Of a stretch of 64,000 bases of DNA, positions 24,843-33,027 are shown piece by piece (position 1 is the first letter of the stretch; each line of letters starts with the position of its first letter). The notes below the pieces were generated by a model. That model made no database searches. It was not told the origin of the DNA and saw only the letters and a list, made by a program, of their open reading frames with translations. This DNA comes from Nitrobacter winogradskyi Nb-255 (GTDB lineage Bacteria > Pseudomonadota > Alphaproteobacteria > Rhizobiales > Xanthobacteraceae), in contig NC_007406.1 of NCBI RefSeq assembly GCF_000012725.1, forward strand, positions 958,001-1,022,000. Reading direction: 5' to 3'. Both the position numbers and the translations under genes were made by a program.

Positions 24843-26348
24843 TCAGAAGAAGAAGCTGGTCTGGAGATAACCGTAGAAGGTGTCGGCCGTGTCGGGCGCG
24901 TTGGGCGCGTCGCGCAGGAAGCTGCCTTTGAACAGGTAGGCTGCCCCGGTTTCGAGCAGCATGGCATCGGGGACCACCCAATATCGCAGGCGAGCCTCAA
25001 CCTGTTGGCCGGCGAAGTTGCCGGATCGGCCGGAACGGTCCCGTATTTGCGTGCCGCCGAAGCTGTCGGTGCGATCCGCCAGGAAAAGCGCGCGGTAAGC
25101 GACGAAGGCGTCCCAGATCGGGCTCGGCGTCACCTCGAAGCGTATCGCCGGTGAGACCAGGTTCGCCCGCCCGACCGGTCTGTAGATAGCCATCGGGTTG
25201 TATTCGCGCGCGACGCCATACAGAGTGTCGAAACGGTTGAAGGTATTGGGGTTGGAGCTGTCACCGCTGGCGTGATCGTACTGCAGCGCGACCCGCGGCT
25301 GCCAGTTCGCGGCGAAGGTGTAGCCCGCCTCGCCATGGACGAAGAAGGCCGAGACGTTGAGGTCGCGCGTATCGGTGACGGCGGTCGTCTCCCGGCTGAG
25401 ACCCGTCTGGTAGATCGCCTCGAAATCGTAATCCAATTCTCCGGCTTTCTTCTTCCGCGCCAGCCGCACACCAGGGATAAACAGCCGACGGTTCCGGGTC
25501 TGCACCGATCCCGGACCCGTCCCGGAATCCTGCTCGTACAGGCCGTAGCCATAGACCTCGAACGATCCGCCGAACACCTTCGCGAAAGTGTAGGAACCGC
25601 CGAACAGTTGCAGGTCCGGGCTCTCCGAGTCCAACTCAATCGTATTGTTATGAATGCCGCGCGTGTCATCGGGCAGCAGCCTGTGCGGCATGGTCCAGAG
25701 CAGGGTCATCCGATCCGTGTTCGCACCTTTCCAGTCGTAGGAGAGGCCGGTGAAGGCATTCATGGTGTTTCGGTATATCGGACGCGATATAAGTCGGCGC
25801 GCGCCCATGTCCTTCGTGAACCGGCCGGCGGTGAGGCTGCTCCTCGATCCATCCTGCAAGATGCCTGTGAGATCGACGTTAAGATAGGCCTGTCCGAGTT
25901 GGAAGGCATTTACGTCCGTGGTGGAGACCGCCGAGTTTCGTGGTACGAAATAGCCGCGGCTGTCAAACACCTCCGCGCCGATCTTCACCGTACCAAGATT
26001 GTACTCGGCGAAAATGTCGGTGAAGAACGAGGCCAGATAGTCGTTATGCGCGAAAGGCGCAGGGCGGAACGTATTGGCGAGCCCTTCGCCGCGGGCGCGG
26101 AACACGCCCTTGACCGTGAGATTGTCGGGTCGCCCGAGTGCGTCGTAGAGCGAGAATACCGGCTTTGACGTGGTCGCCTTGAAGGCCGGCCAGGTTTGAG
26201 GCTGCGCATCGGTGTGAGCATCTCCGTTCTGGGCTATGGCATGGCCATGGCCACGGCCCTGGCCCTCGTCGCCCTGCGCATGCGCGAGATTCTGTGGGAT
26301 GGCGGCAAGCACGACACCTGACAGGAGAATCCGCTTCATCAAACTCAT
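24843..26348 (-). CDS. Alginate-export-family outer-membrane porin
   Basis: The 501-residue precursor has a Sec signal peptide (KRILLSGVVLAAIPQNLAHA) followed by a His/Gly-rich segment. It then has alternating beta strands that end in QTSFFF, the C-terminal aromatic expected for barrel assembly. Segments such as AGRFTKDMGARRLISR and FFVHGEAGYTFAANWQPRVA fit the alginate_exp (AlgE-like) porin family. Outside pseudomonads such porins are not tied to alginate synthesis, and no polymer-biosynthesis genes are nearby. The ATG at 26348 was chosen for its AGGAA site. The gene stands alone; substrate unknown. Confidence 0.75.
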   Translation of the reverse strand: MSLMKRILLSGVVLAAIPQNLAHAQGDEGQGRGHGHAIAQNGDAHTDAQPQTWPAFKATTSKPVFSLYDALGRPDNLTVKGVFRARGEGLANTFRPAPFAHNDYLASFFTDIFAEYNLGTVKIGAEVFDSRGYFVPRNSAVSTTDVNAFQLGQAYLNVDLTGILQDGSRSSLTAGRFTKDMGARRLISRPIYRNTMNAFTGLSYDWKGANTDRMTLLWTMPHRLLPDDTRGIHNNTIELDSESPDLQLFGGSYTFAKVFGGSFEVYGYGLYEQDSGTGPGSVQTRNRRLFIPGVRLARKKKAGELDYDFEAIYQTGLSRETTAVTDTRDLNVSAFFVHGEAGYTFAANWQPRVALQYDHASGDSSNPNTFNRFDTLYGVAREYNPMAIYRPVGRANLVSPAIRFEVTPSPIWDAFVAYRALFLADRTDSFGGTQIRDRSGRSGNFAGQQVEARLRYWVVPDAMLLETGAAYLFKGSFLRDAPNAPDTADTFYGYLQTSFFF

Positions 26349-27194
26349 CACCGACTTCCTAAGTTTCTTGGCATGGCAGGTGCCCGTTGATCACAACATC
26401 TGAACAAGCGTTCTCTGCTGTCCTTGATCGGCGCAGCCGTCCGCGCATGCCGCGCGCCCCTCCTCGATGAGGAGTGCATGCGGCCACCCAAACCAGCAAC
26501 GATCTATAATTGAGACGACTTGTGATGCCCCAGGGCGAAGCCTTCGATGTATCCATCGGTATATGCCGATATCGCCTGATGTCAACAGGCAGACGGCATC
26601 AAACGAGTTCGGGGCGACGATTTCATGGAGTTTCCTCCACCCTGAGGCTTTTAATCCCGACTGAGAGGTCCGGGGATTGAAAGACAACGCCAAGACCACA
26701 CGTGCAACGACAGTTGCCGTCCTGCGGTCGAGGATACGCCCTTAATCCGTGCGTACACCGTCTCTGTTCAGTCGTGAGGTCGAGCAACGAAATTCCACCG
26801 CGCAGAAGATCGATGATAGTGATGCGGCGCCGCTCGTCCGGCCCGACCTTGAGACGGGCGCGACATCCTTGATGCGCAGCGAAACGGCTTCATTGGTTCT
26901 CAGTAACACGCTCTCGATGTCGGATGGAGATTCGATGTAACCGCGCCCGCACGCCACATAAACTCTACGAAAGTCCGAGCGCGGCGTGCGGGACCGCCGA
27001 GGTCCTGCGTCGCTGTCGCGCACGAAGAAGCCGCCGTCAGCGACGCCTTCCGCCTTCGAGGCGGCGAAGCGGATCACCGCGTCCTTGCGGCGAGCGCAAT
27101 TCAGAAAGCGTCGTCTCCGTGGCGACGGCGGGATATTGTTGTACGTCGCAGACGATAATCTGTTCTGGTCAGGCACCTGCGGGTGGGCTCTTGG

Positions 27195-27230
27195 CGGACC
27201 GTATTCTTATTACGGACCGTATTCTTATTA
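27195..27230. repeat. Perfect 18-bp tandem duplication
   Basis: CGGACCGTATTCTTATTA occurs twice in a row, at 27195-27212 and 27213-27230. In the plus frame it would encode GPYSYYGPYSY followed by a stop, but no supported gene contains it. Confidence 0.95.
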
Positions 27231-27442
27231 GAGTACGCCGCTACTTGCCCCACAGAGATCGAAGTCGAAGATCGCGCGACTTCTCGTTCTTTGGCAATGT
27301 CTTCGTCTATGCTAATTTTGATGATGGTGCCGACAATGTTCCTTTGGTGATCCGAAAAACATTCCGATGCGCGAACCCGACAGCGAGGGACACTGGCGAT
27401 AGATTGCGGCTCACGAGATGGACTGCTGTACTAGCTACGAAA

Positions 27443-27464
27443 AGCCCGCCGAACGTGGCGGGCT
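27443..27464 (-). terminator. Rho-independent terminator (minus strand)
   Basis: On the minus strand AGCCCGCC, loop ACGTTC and GGCGGGCT form an 8-bp GC stem followed by TTTTC. It lies about 80 nt beyond the stop of the small proline-rich gene at 27543-27722 and is its likely transcript end. Confidence 0.7.
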
Positions 27465-27542
27465 GAACGCAAATATGACTTGGGGATCACAACGCTCATC
27501 AATAGAGCGCAGCCTCCCTGAACGGCACCTGAACGACAAAGA

Positions 27543-27722
27543 TCAGGACATTGCGGCTCTGACCGGAGGGTTTCGCTTTTCATCCGGATTAGGCTGAGGC
27601 TTATCGCTTGGCAAGTCCGACGGAGGCGGTTCCTTTATATCGGGAACCACATCCGGGCCGGGCGGAGGCGGCTTAGGTTTCGGATCTTCAGGAGGGACCG
27701 GATTATCTGGTGCTGGCTGCAT
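27543..27722 (-). CDS. Small proline-rich hypothetical protein (59 aa)
   Basis: The frame from ATG 27722 encodes 59 residues, about a third of them proline, with acidic and lysine residues between (for example VPPEDPKPKPPPPGPDVVPD). A GAGG site lies 6 nt before the start, and a terminator hairpin follows the stop. There is no signal peptide or membrane span. Similar short proline-rich proteins occur in related genera as I recall, without known function; an unstructured or cell-envelope-associated peptide is possible. Support comes from the signals at both ends and the strongly biased composition. Confidence 0.55.
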   Translation of the reverse strand: MQPAPDNPVPPEDPKPKPPPPGPDVVPDIKEPPPSDLPSDKPQPNPDEKRNPPVRAAMS

Positions 27723-27951
27723 GACACACCTCTACCGATTCCAACATACGCATAGAGCAATCGTTCCGAAGTTTGATCGCGCCGACACTTTCCTGATGCG
27801 CGTCACGGAAACTGAAGCCGCTCCATATTTGAAGAGATGGTTCGCGCCGTCCGTGGAGTCGCCGCAGGCTGATCCGCTCGAATGATCTCTGGTGCCGGCT
27901 CAGGCTTCGCTGATCAAGGACAGCGAAGCTGCGGTGAAACACGATGTGTTC

Positions 27952-28230
27952 CTACCTGGAGCACTCTGAAAGTTGACTCAGGTCGTTCTCGGCTTCTGCT
28001 CTCGATGGATAGGAATTCTTGCCGACAGCCTTGGTTTTTCCTCGTGTTGTCGGCTTCAAGCTTGTGACCACACATGTCTCTGTTGAAGTATCTTGTATGA
28101 TATACCAGGCGCTGGCCGAGCCGGTTGTTGTGCTCGGCGAACTCGGCGAAGCGTCCGGCTCCGTCTGAGCGAGGGCAGGTACCGCCAATGTAGAGGCGAT
28201 CAGACTCGCCAGTGCGAGTTTGAGTTTCAT
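27952..28230 (-). CDS. Small secreted hypothetical protein (92 aa)
   Basis: The protein starts with a classic Sec signal peptide (MKLKLALASLIASTLAVPAL, with AQ as the cleavage site). A Ser/Thr-rich spacer follows, then a compact domain (SAWYIIQDTSTETCVVTSLK; VGKNSYPSRAEAE) with two cysteines that could pair in the periplasm. A GGAG site lies 5 nt before the ATG. The WYIIQDT..C..V...Y.SR.EAE pattern recurs in small exported proteins of Nitrobacteraceae as I recall. Function unknown. It is monocistronic between gene-poor stretches. Confidence 0.7.
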   Translation of the reverse strand: MKLKLALASLIASTLAVPALAQTEPDASPSSPSTTTGSASAWYIIQDTSTETCVVTSLKPTTRGKTKAVGKNSYPSRAEAENDLSQLSECSR

Positions 28231-28578
28231 TTCTGCTCCATCGTGTGTGTGTGGGTTTAATGGAAACGAGAAATCATCAAGTGATTACAAACGTTCCGAA
28301 GCCATGGATAACATCTCATCCGGAGGAGGTTCAAGAGTGAAGACGACGCAGCCTCCGTGCATTTCTGCTTTTGAATCAGAAACGTGCTCTAGATGGTTGT
28401 TTATCGTGTTTCCTTTACGTGAATGGCGTCCGCCGTGCTTAAGGAAAGCGCTTTAGCTGAACGAGGAATCTTCACTGATTGGACACGTTGTTGACGCTTT
28501 TTTGTCAACGTCAGTTCGTGCTCGGTCCGGTGAAATCGCAGTCGCTGCTTTCGTCGGACTCTCGTGGTAATCTACGTT
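28231..28578. other. Intergenic region, no supported gene
   Basis: It holds the promoter side of the small secreted protein. A short inverted repeat GTTGAC..GTCAAC around a T-run lies at 28490-28509. Nothing else was recognised before the dispersed repeat. Confidence 0.4.
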
Positions 28579-28712
28579 AGAGTTTTTACCGTTTCACGGA
28601 ACCGGTAAAAGACTCTATGTTTTGACGCGTTTTCTTCACGCGAACCGGATTCTATCCTTAGGCTCAAGCCCCGAGGACAATGCTTCGCTCGAAAACGCTA
28701 CAGCGGTTCGTG
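28579..28712. repeat. Dispersed intergenic repeat, reverse orientation
   Basis: A stem of AGAGTTTTTACCG with CGGTAAAAGACTCT (28579-28616, one bulge) is followed by TTTTGACGCGTTTTCTTCAC and GCGAACCGGATTC and by GCTTCGCTCGAAAACGCT, the reverse complement of the family ends. It sits just upstream of the cupin gene. Confidence 0.8.
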
Positions 28713-28728
28713 TGTTTGGGAGATTGCG

Positions 28729-29157
28729 ATGTCAGGTTTGTCAGATGCCGTGAGAGTGATCGAGCCCGGCAAGACCTATGTCGGCAAGCAGGGCTTTACT
28801 TACGGAGCCGGGGTATCGAAGGAGACGGTCGGAGCAAAGAACATATGTTTGAATGTGCTGCCGATGCCTCCGGGCGCCAGGGCGAAGGTCCATTACCACG
28901 ACGGTATCGAGACCATCGCATATCTTTTGGAAGGTGAGTGCGCCGTCTATTACGGTGACAAACTTGAGCATCGTATCGCCGTCAAGGCCGGGGATCATGT
29001 CTATATGCCCGAGGACGTGCCGCACGCTCCGTGCAATGAGAGCGGCGCTCCGTGCAAGTGGCTTGTCGCGCATTCATCGGGCAGCGATCAGGACGGCATC
29101 GTTCTGCTGCCGGAACTCGATGCCGTTCTGGCGCGGAAGTCGAATATGTCAGCTTGA
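28729..29157 (+). CDS. Single-domain cupin protein
   Basis: The 142-residue protein is a small cupin. Motif 1 reads GARAKVHYHDGIETIAYLLE near residues 48-67 (metal ligands HxH and E) and motif 2 reads AGDHVYMPEDVPHAP near residue 97. It probably binds a divalent metal as a dioxygenase, isomerase or sensor domain. Two cysteines (APCNESGAPC) follow motif 2. A GGGAG site precedes the ATG at 28729. It is not part of an operon and faces the minus-strand helicase/SbcCD-like operon, so no substrate can be assigned. Confidence 0.85.
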   Translation: MSGLSDAVRVIEPGKTYVGKQGFTYGAGVSKETVGAKNICLNVLPMPPGARAKVHYHDGIETIAYLLEGECAVYYGDKLEHRIAVKAGDHVYMPEDVPHAPCNESGAPCKWLVAHSSGSDQDGIVLLPELDAVLARKSNMSA

Positions 29158-29282
29158 TGATGGGTGAAGGCGCGGAGAGAATCCTCGTGCTGTCTGAATG
29201 ATGCGCGAAGCCAGCACACGCAAAAGACGTTCATCACGCTTTCAACGGATATGCTCGCGCGGCGCAGAGAGCCGATCCGCGT

Positions 29283-31904
29283 TCAGGGTTGCCACTCGGT
29301 CATCTGAAGGATGTTCCCGCCGAGCTTCTGGAATGCGCGCTGGCGGCAGGAGAACACAATGATCTGTTGCTCCCTCGATTGCCGGTGCAACGCGTCGAAC
29401 ATCTTCTCGATCCTGTCGTCGTCCGAATAGACGAGGGCGTCGTCGAGGATGACCGGCGCGGGCCGGCCGTCGCGGGCGAGCAGCCTTGCGAAGGCGAGAC
29501 GTGTCAGCACCGATAGCTGTTCCCGCATGCCGCCGCTGAGGCGATCGACTTCCTCCTCCTGGCCGTTGCGCCGGATGGCCTGGGGCAGCAGCGACTTGTC
29601 ATCGAAGGTAATCGAAACATCGTCGAAGAGCAGCCCGAGAAGCGGCTTGAGCTCAGTCATGACAGGCTTGAGATAGAGTTCACGTGCTTCGGTCCTGGCT
29701 TTCTCCAAAGCTGACGCCAGCCGTTGCAGGATGGCGATTTCCTTCTCGAACGCTGCGACGCGGACCGTTGCGGCGGAACGCGCGTCCGCGCTCTCGCGCC
29801 ATCTCTCTTCCACCGCCTCGTCGGCGCGCGCCCGTATCCCGGCGTTCAAGCCGGCAATGGTCTCCCGGAGACGGTGTATCTCTTTCTCGGAGGCTTCTTC
29901 AACCGAGCGCGCGCGCTTCAGCGCAGCCTCGGCGGACTCGAGATCGGTGGCGGTGTCGCTGAGCTTCTTCGCATCCGTTTCGGCTTCGGCGCGTGATCGT
30001 TCCCGATCATCGCGGACCTTCACCAACTGCTGTTCGCGTGCGGCGCGCTCCTCTTCAGGGCCGAGGATTGAATCGATCTGCGCCTGCTCGGCATTCAGCT
30101 TCGCCAGCTTCGTTTCGGCTGCGACAAAGGCTTCCTCGGCTCTGCCGCGCAGCGGCTCGGTCTCTCGCAGGGCCAGCCGGGCGGCCTTCAGCCGTTCCCC
30201 GGCTTCGGCCAGAGTCGCCCGAACCTGCGCCGGGTCCGCTTTCAGTTCGAGATCCCCGGAATCGACCGCGCTTTGTGCGGCGACGTCCTCCCGCAGCCTT
30301 GTCAAGCCATCCGGCGCAAGCTGGGATAGCCGGCCTCGCAATTCGCGCAGCTCTGCGTCCATCTTTTGGGCCTCGACTTGCCGCTTCCGTGCGGCGGCAA
30401 GGTCGTCAACACCCATTGAAGATAGGAGCGTGCGCCGCTCTGCCTGGGCTCGTTCAAGGCGACCATCGCTCAAGGACGGCCGGTTCGATCGCAGCGTTAC
30501 CGTGCCGATTCCTGGAATCGTAAGCCGCGCCTGTCCGTCATAGGTGCGCTCCTGCCTGTCCGACAGCGGATCGCCATTCATCGTCACGAGACCGATCGCA
30601 TCCGGCTGATAGTCGACGGCAACGGAAGGACGTGCGGCTTCCTCGACGGCGTGAAGCTTTGCGATCTCGATTTCGAGATCCTGAAGCTCGTCCACGGCGT
30701 TCGATGGCAGTTTGAGAAGCGAAAGTTCTGCTTCGCCGCGTTCCAGCTCTTCACGGGTTGCTTCCGCGCTGGCGAGTTGATCCTTGAGTTGGGCGAGGCG
30801 CTCGAATGCTTCGCGCGCTCTCAACGCCGCGTCCAGGCGCGCGAGCAGGTCGCGCGTCTCCCTCTCGCCAGCCTCCGCCGCCTCAGACTCTGCCGTTGCC
30901 TTTGCGATCGCCTCGCGGGCCTCACGACGGTTTTCCACGGCCCGGCGGCGTCGATCTTCAGCCGCAAGCCGCTCTTGACGCAACTCCCTTGCTGTTTCCA
31001 TAGCGGTGCGGAAGGCCAGAAGCTCTTTCTCTGCAACGCCCCGGCGCTCGAGCGCAAGCCTGAGTTCGGCTTCGGCCGTCCTCAGCTTCTCGCGTTGGGA
31101 CTTGGCGGCGTCGAAGGCGGCTTGCGCCGCCTCCACGGCCTTGCGTCGTTGCTGCCTGTCGTCGGCCCTGTCGAGTTCGGCAAGGCTCTTTGTGGCCGAG
31201 GCGCGTTGATCCAGCGCCTCGCGCAGGGCCGCGACTTCGTCCGAAAGCTCTTTTTCGTCTGCGATCAGTTTGTCACGCTCGTCAAGGGCGGATGCGTATC
31301 GCCCGCCGGCCTTGGGCCTGCCGGTGGCGGTGACCAGTTCCGAAAGAGCCTGTTGCGTGGCGGAAAGGATCTCGGTCATGCGCCGCCCGCCGGTGACTTC
31401 CTCGACCTCGCCTTGCACGGATTCGAGCAGGGAGCGGCGAACTTCGCGTTCTCCGTCGTCGGATTTGCTGCGTCTTTCGATCGCGGTCACCCCCTGGCGC
31501 ACCCAGAGAAGCCCCGCCGGACCGGCGGTGCCTCCCTTGACCAGGTTGGCGATGAAATTCTCCGCTTCGTCCGCCTGCGCCACCAGTTGCCCCGTGGCGA
31601 GATCGGTCACCCGCGCGGACCGGCCGACGAAATACTGCTTCGTAATGCGGAAACGGCCTTCGCCGGTCGCGATATCGGCCTGGACCAGCGGACTGCCGCC
31701 GCTATAGGGCCTGAGGGTCCTGACATCGCCGGAAGCGCTCGAATGCGGCTGGAAGAACAGTGCATGCAGCGCCTCGAAACTCGTCGACTTGCCGAATTCG
31801 TTGGCGGCGCAGAGCACATTGACGCCGTCGTCGATCCCCTCGATGGCGACACCGCGGCCGGCGAAGCGCTTCACGTTGAACAGGCGCAGCGCCGAGATCT
31901 TCAT
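29283..31904 (-). CDS. SbcC/YhaN-like AAA ATPase (hookless, coiled coil)
   Basis: The 873-residue protein has split ABC-type ATPase halves around long coiled coils. The Walker A variant CAANEFGKST is near residue 31, a Q-loop-side WVRQGVTAIERR near 132, and coiled coil covers about 190-420 and 490-740. The signature LSGGMREQL is near 790 and Walker B PVILDDALVYSDDDR near 815. The middle contains a beta-rich insert (ARLTIPGIGTVTLRSN) instead of the CxxC zinc hook of SbcC/Rad50. It overlaps the phosphoesterase gene by 4 nt, so the two probably form an SbcCD/YhaNO-like complex processing DNA ends or hairpins. Third gene of a putative defence/repair operon. Confidence 0.85.
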   Translation of the reverse strand: MKISALRLFNVKRFAGRGVAIEGIDDGVNVLCAANEFGKSTSFEALHALFFQPHSSASGDVRTLRPYSGGSPLVQADIATGEGRFRITKQYFVGRSARVTDLATGQLVAQADEAENFIANLVKGGTAGPAGLLWVRQGVTAIERRSKSDDGEREVRRSLLESVQGEVEEVTGGRRMTEILSATQQALSELVTATGRPKAGGRYASALDERDKLIADEKELSDEVAALREALDQRASATKSLAELDRADDRQQRRKAVEAAQAAFDAAKSQREKLRTAEAELRLALERRGVAEKELLAFRTAMETARELRQERLAAEDRRRRAVENRREAREAIAKATAESEAAEAGERETRDLLARLDAALRAREAFERLAQLKDQLASAEATREELERGEAELSLLKLPSNAVDELQDLEIEIAKLHAVEEAARPSVAVDYQPDAIGLVTMNGDPLSDRQERTYDGQARLTIPGIGTVTLRSNRPSLSDGRLERAQAERRTLLSSMGVDDLAAARKRQVEAQKMDAELRELRGRLSQLAPDGLTRLREDVAAQSAVDSGDLELKADPAQVRATLAEAGERLKAARLALRETEPLRGRAEEAFVAAETKLAKLNAEQAQIDSILGPEEERAAREQQLVKVRDDRERSRAEAETDAKKLSDTATDLESAEAALKRARSVEEASEKEIHRLRETIAGLNAGIRARADEAVEERWRESADARSAATVRVAAFEKEIAILQRLASALEKARTEARELYLKPVMTELKPLLGLLFDDVSITFDDKSLLPQAIRRNGQEEEVDRLSGGMREQLSVLTRLAFARLLARDGRPAPVILDDALVYSDDDRIEKMFDALHRQSREQQIIVFSCRQRAFQKLGGNILQMTEWQP

Positions 31905-33025
31905 GACGCGACCACCTGCGCATAGGAATAGAGACGGGCGAGGGCGGCGCGCGCGGTCTCGCGCTCGGTGGCGGAACGGCTTTCATCTCCGGCTTCGGCC
32001 AGCAGCGCGTTCGCGGCTTCACGAAGCGCTCCGGCGCGATCGATCCGGTCGAGGTCTTCCACCTCGCATTCCGTCACAAGGCCAGCCTCGTCAAGCTCCA
32101 GGAAGGAAAAATCCGGCGTCGCGCTTTCGATGGCGCGCGTCAGCGCCGCGCGTGCCGGCAGGCGGCTGCGGCCCGTCGCCATGACGCGCGCGAGTGTCTG
32201 TCGGCGGAGCCGCGCCTCCGGCAACAGCGCCTGCAGCGCCGACGCGGGATCTTCTCCGTCGAGCACATGCAGTTTCAGCGTGCGCCAGGCGAAGCCGGCC
32301 GTGGCCAGCGGCGTCACCTCGGGCAGGGCGGAGGGGCCGGCGATGCTGACCAGCGAGGCTTCGCCGGGATGGTCATGCTTGAACCGGTCCGGCTCGGGCG
32401 TACCGCTGTAGCGGGTGCGCGGGCCGACCTCCATCGCGCCGTGCCAGTCGCCGAGCGCCAGATAGGCGAGGCCGGCGCGCCGGGCCCGGTCCGGCGCGAT
32501 CACGTCGGACGCGACCGCCTCCTCGGAAAAACTCTGGATCGCGCCGTGGGCGAGGCCGAGGCGGATGGTGCCTTCCGGCGTCGCCTCGCTGTCCATCCAT
32601 TCAGTGAGATCGCGGCCGGGACGGCGCGTCGTGCAGGGCGCGGGCAGGAGCACGACATCCGCCGCCAGTTCGATCGGGCGTGGCTCCACCGCGAGAATGA
32701 TGTTGTCGGGCGCTTCCGCTCCCAGCGTGGTCCAGAGCTGCGTCGCCTGCAGCGAATCGTGGTTGCCGGGCAGGATCACCCATCGGATCGGGGCGTGATG
32801 CGCCATTTCGGTCAGCGCCTGACGGCGGACATCCGAAGCGGGCGTCTCGGTATCGAACACATCGCCCGCGAGCAGGATCGTGGCCGCGCTTTGCTCGCGT
32901 GCATGTTGCGCGAGCCGGCCGATCACCGCATGCCGCGCCTCACGCAGCCGGCTCGGCAGGTCGCCGGAGAAGTTGCCAAAGCGCTTGCCGAGATGCAGGT
33001 CGCTCGAATGGATGAAACGGAACAT
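31901..33025 (-). CDS. SbcD/YhaO-like metallophosphoesterase (DNA exonuclease)
   Basis: The 374-residue protein has the calcineurin-like phosphoesterase motifs of SbcD/Mre11 nucleases: FIHSSDLHLGKRF at residue 4, LLAGDVFDTE near 52, LPGNHDS near 88, LGLAHGAIQ near 157, and ALGDWHGAMEVGPRTRYSGT near 190. It should cleave DNA together with the SbcC-like ATPase, whose gene it overlaps by 4 nt. It begins only 2 nt after the stop of the giant helicase gene, so all three are read together. The C-terminal part is a helical capping region rather than the larger SbcD cap. Confidence 0.88.
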   Translation of the reverse strand: MFRFIHSSDLHLGKRFGNFSGDLPSRLREARHAVIGRLAQHAREQSAATILLAGDVFDTETPASDVRRQALTEMAHHAPIRWVILPGNHDSLQATQLWTTLGAEAPDNIILAVEPRPIELAADVVLLPAPCTTRRPGRDLTEWMDSEATPEGTIRLGLAHGAIQSFSEEAVASDVIAPDRARRAGLAYLALGDWHGAMEVGPRTRYSGTPEPDRFKHDHPGEASLVSIAGPSALPEVTPLATAGFAWRTLKLHVLDGEDPASALQALLPEARLRRQTLARVMATGRSRLPARAALTRAIESATPDFSFLELDEAGLVTECEVEDLDRIDRAGALREAANALLAEAGDESRSATERETARAALARLYSYAQVVAS

Positions 33026-33027
33026 AC

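Larger units (their letters stand above)
26349..27542. other. Gene-poor 1.2-kb region
   Basis: Several 60-180-codon frames exist on both strands, but none shows a family motif, convincing ribosome-binding site or clean coding pattern. They contradict each other in frame. The region holds a perfect 18-bp tandem repeat (27195-27230) and a minus-strand terminator hairpin (27443-27464). It may be decayed coding sequence. Confidence 0.45.

Noticed and set aside
26742-27176. 144-codon minus-strand frame in the gene-poor region
   Set aside because: Arg/Ser-rich translation without motif, no ribosome-binding site, and conflicting frames on the other strand.
30651-31925. 424-codon plus-strand frame
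   Set aside because: It is antisense to the SbcC-like ATPase, whose Walker, signature and coiled-coil motifs are unmistakable. The plus-strand translation has no motif.
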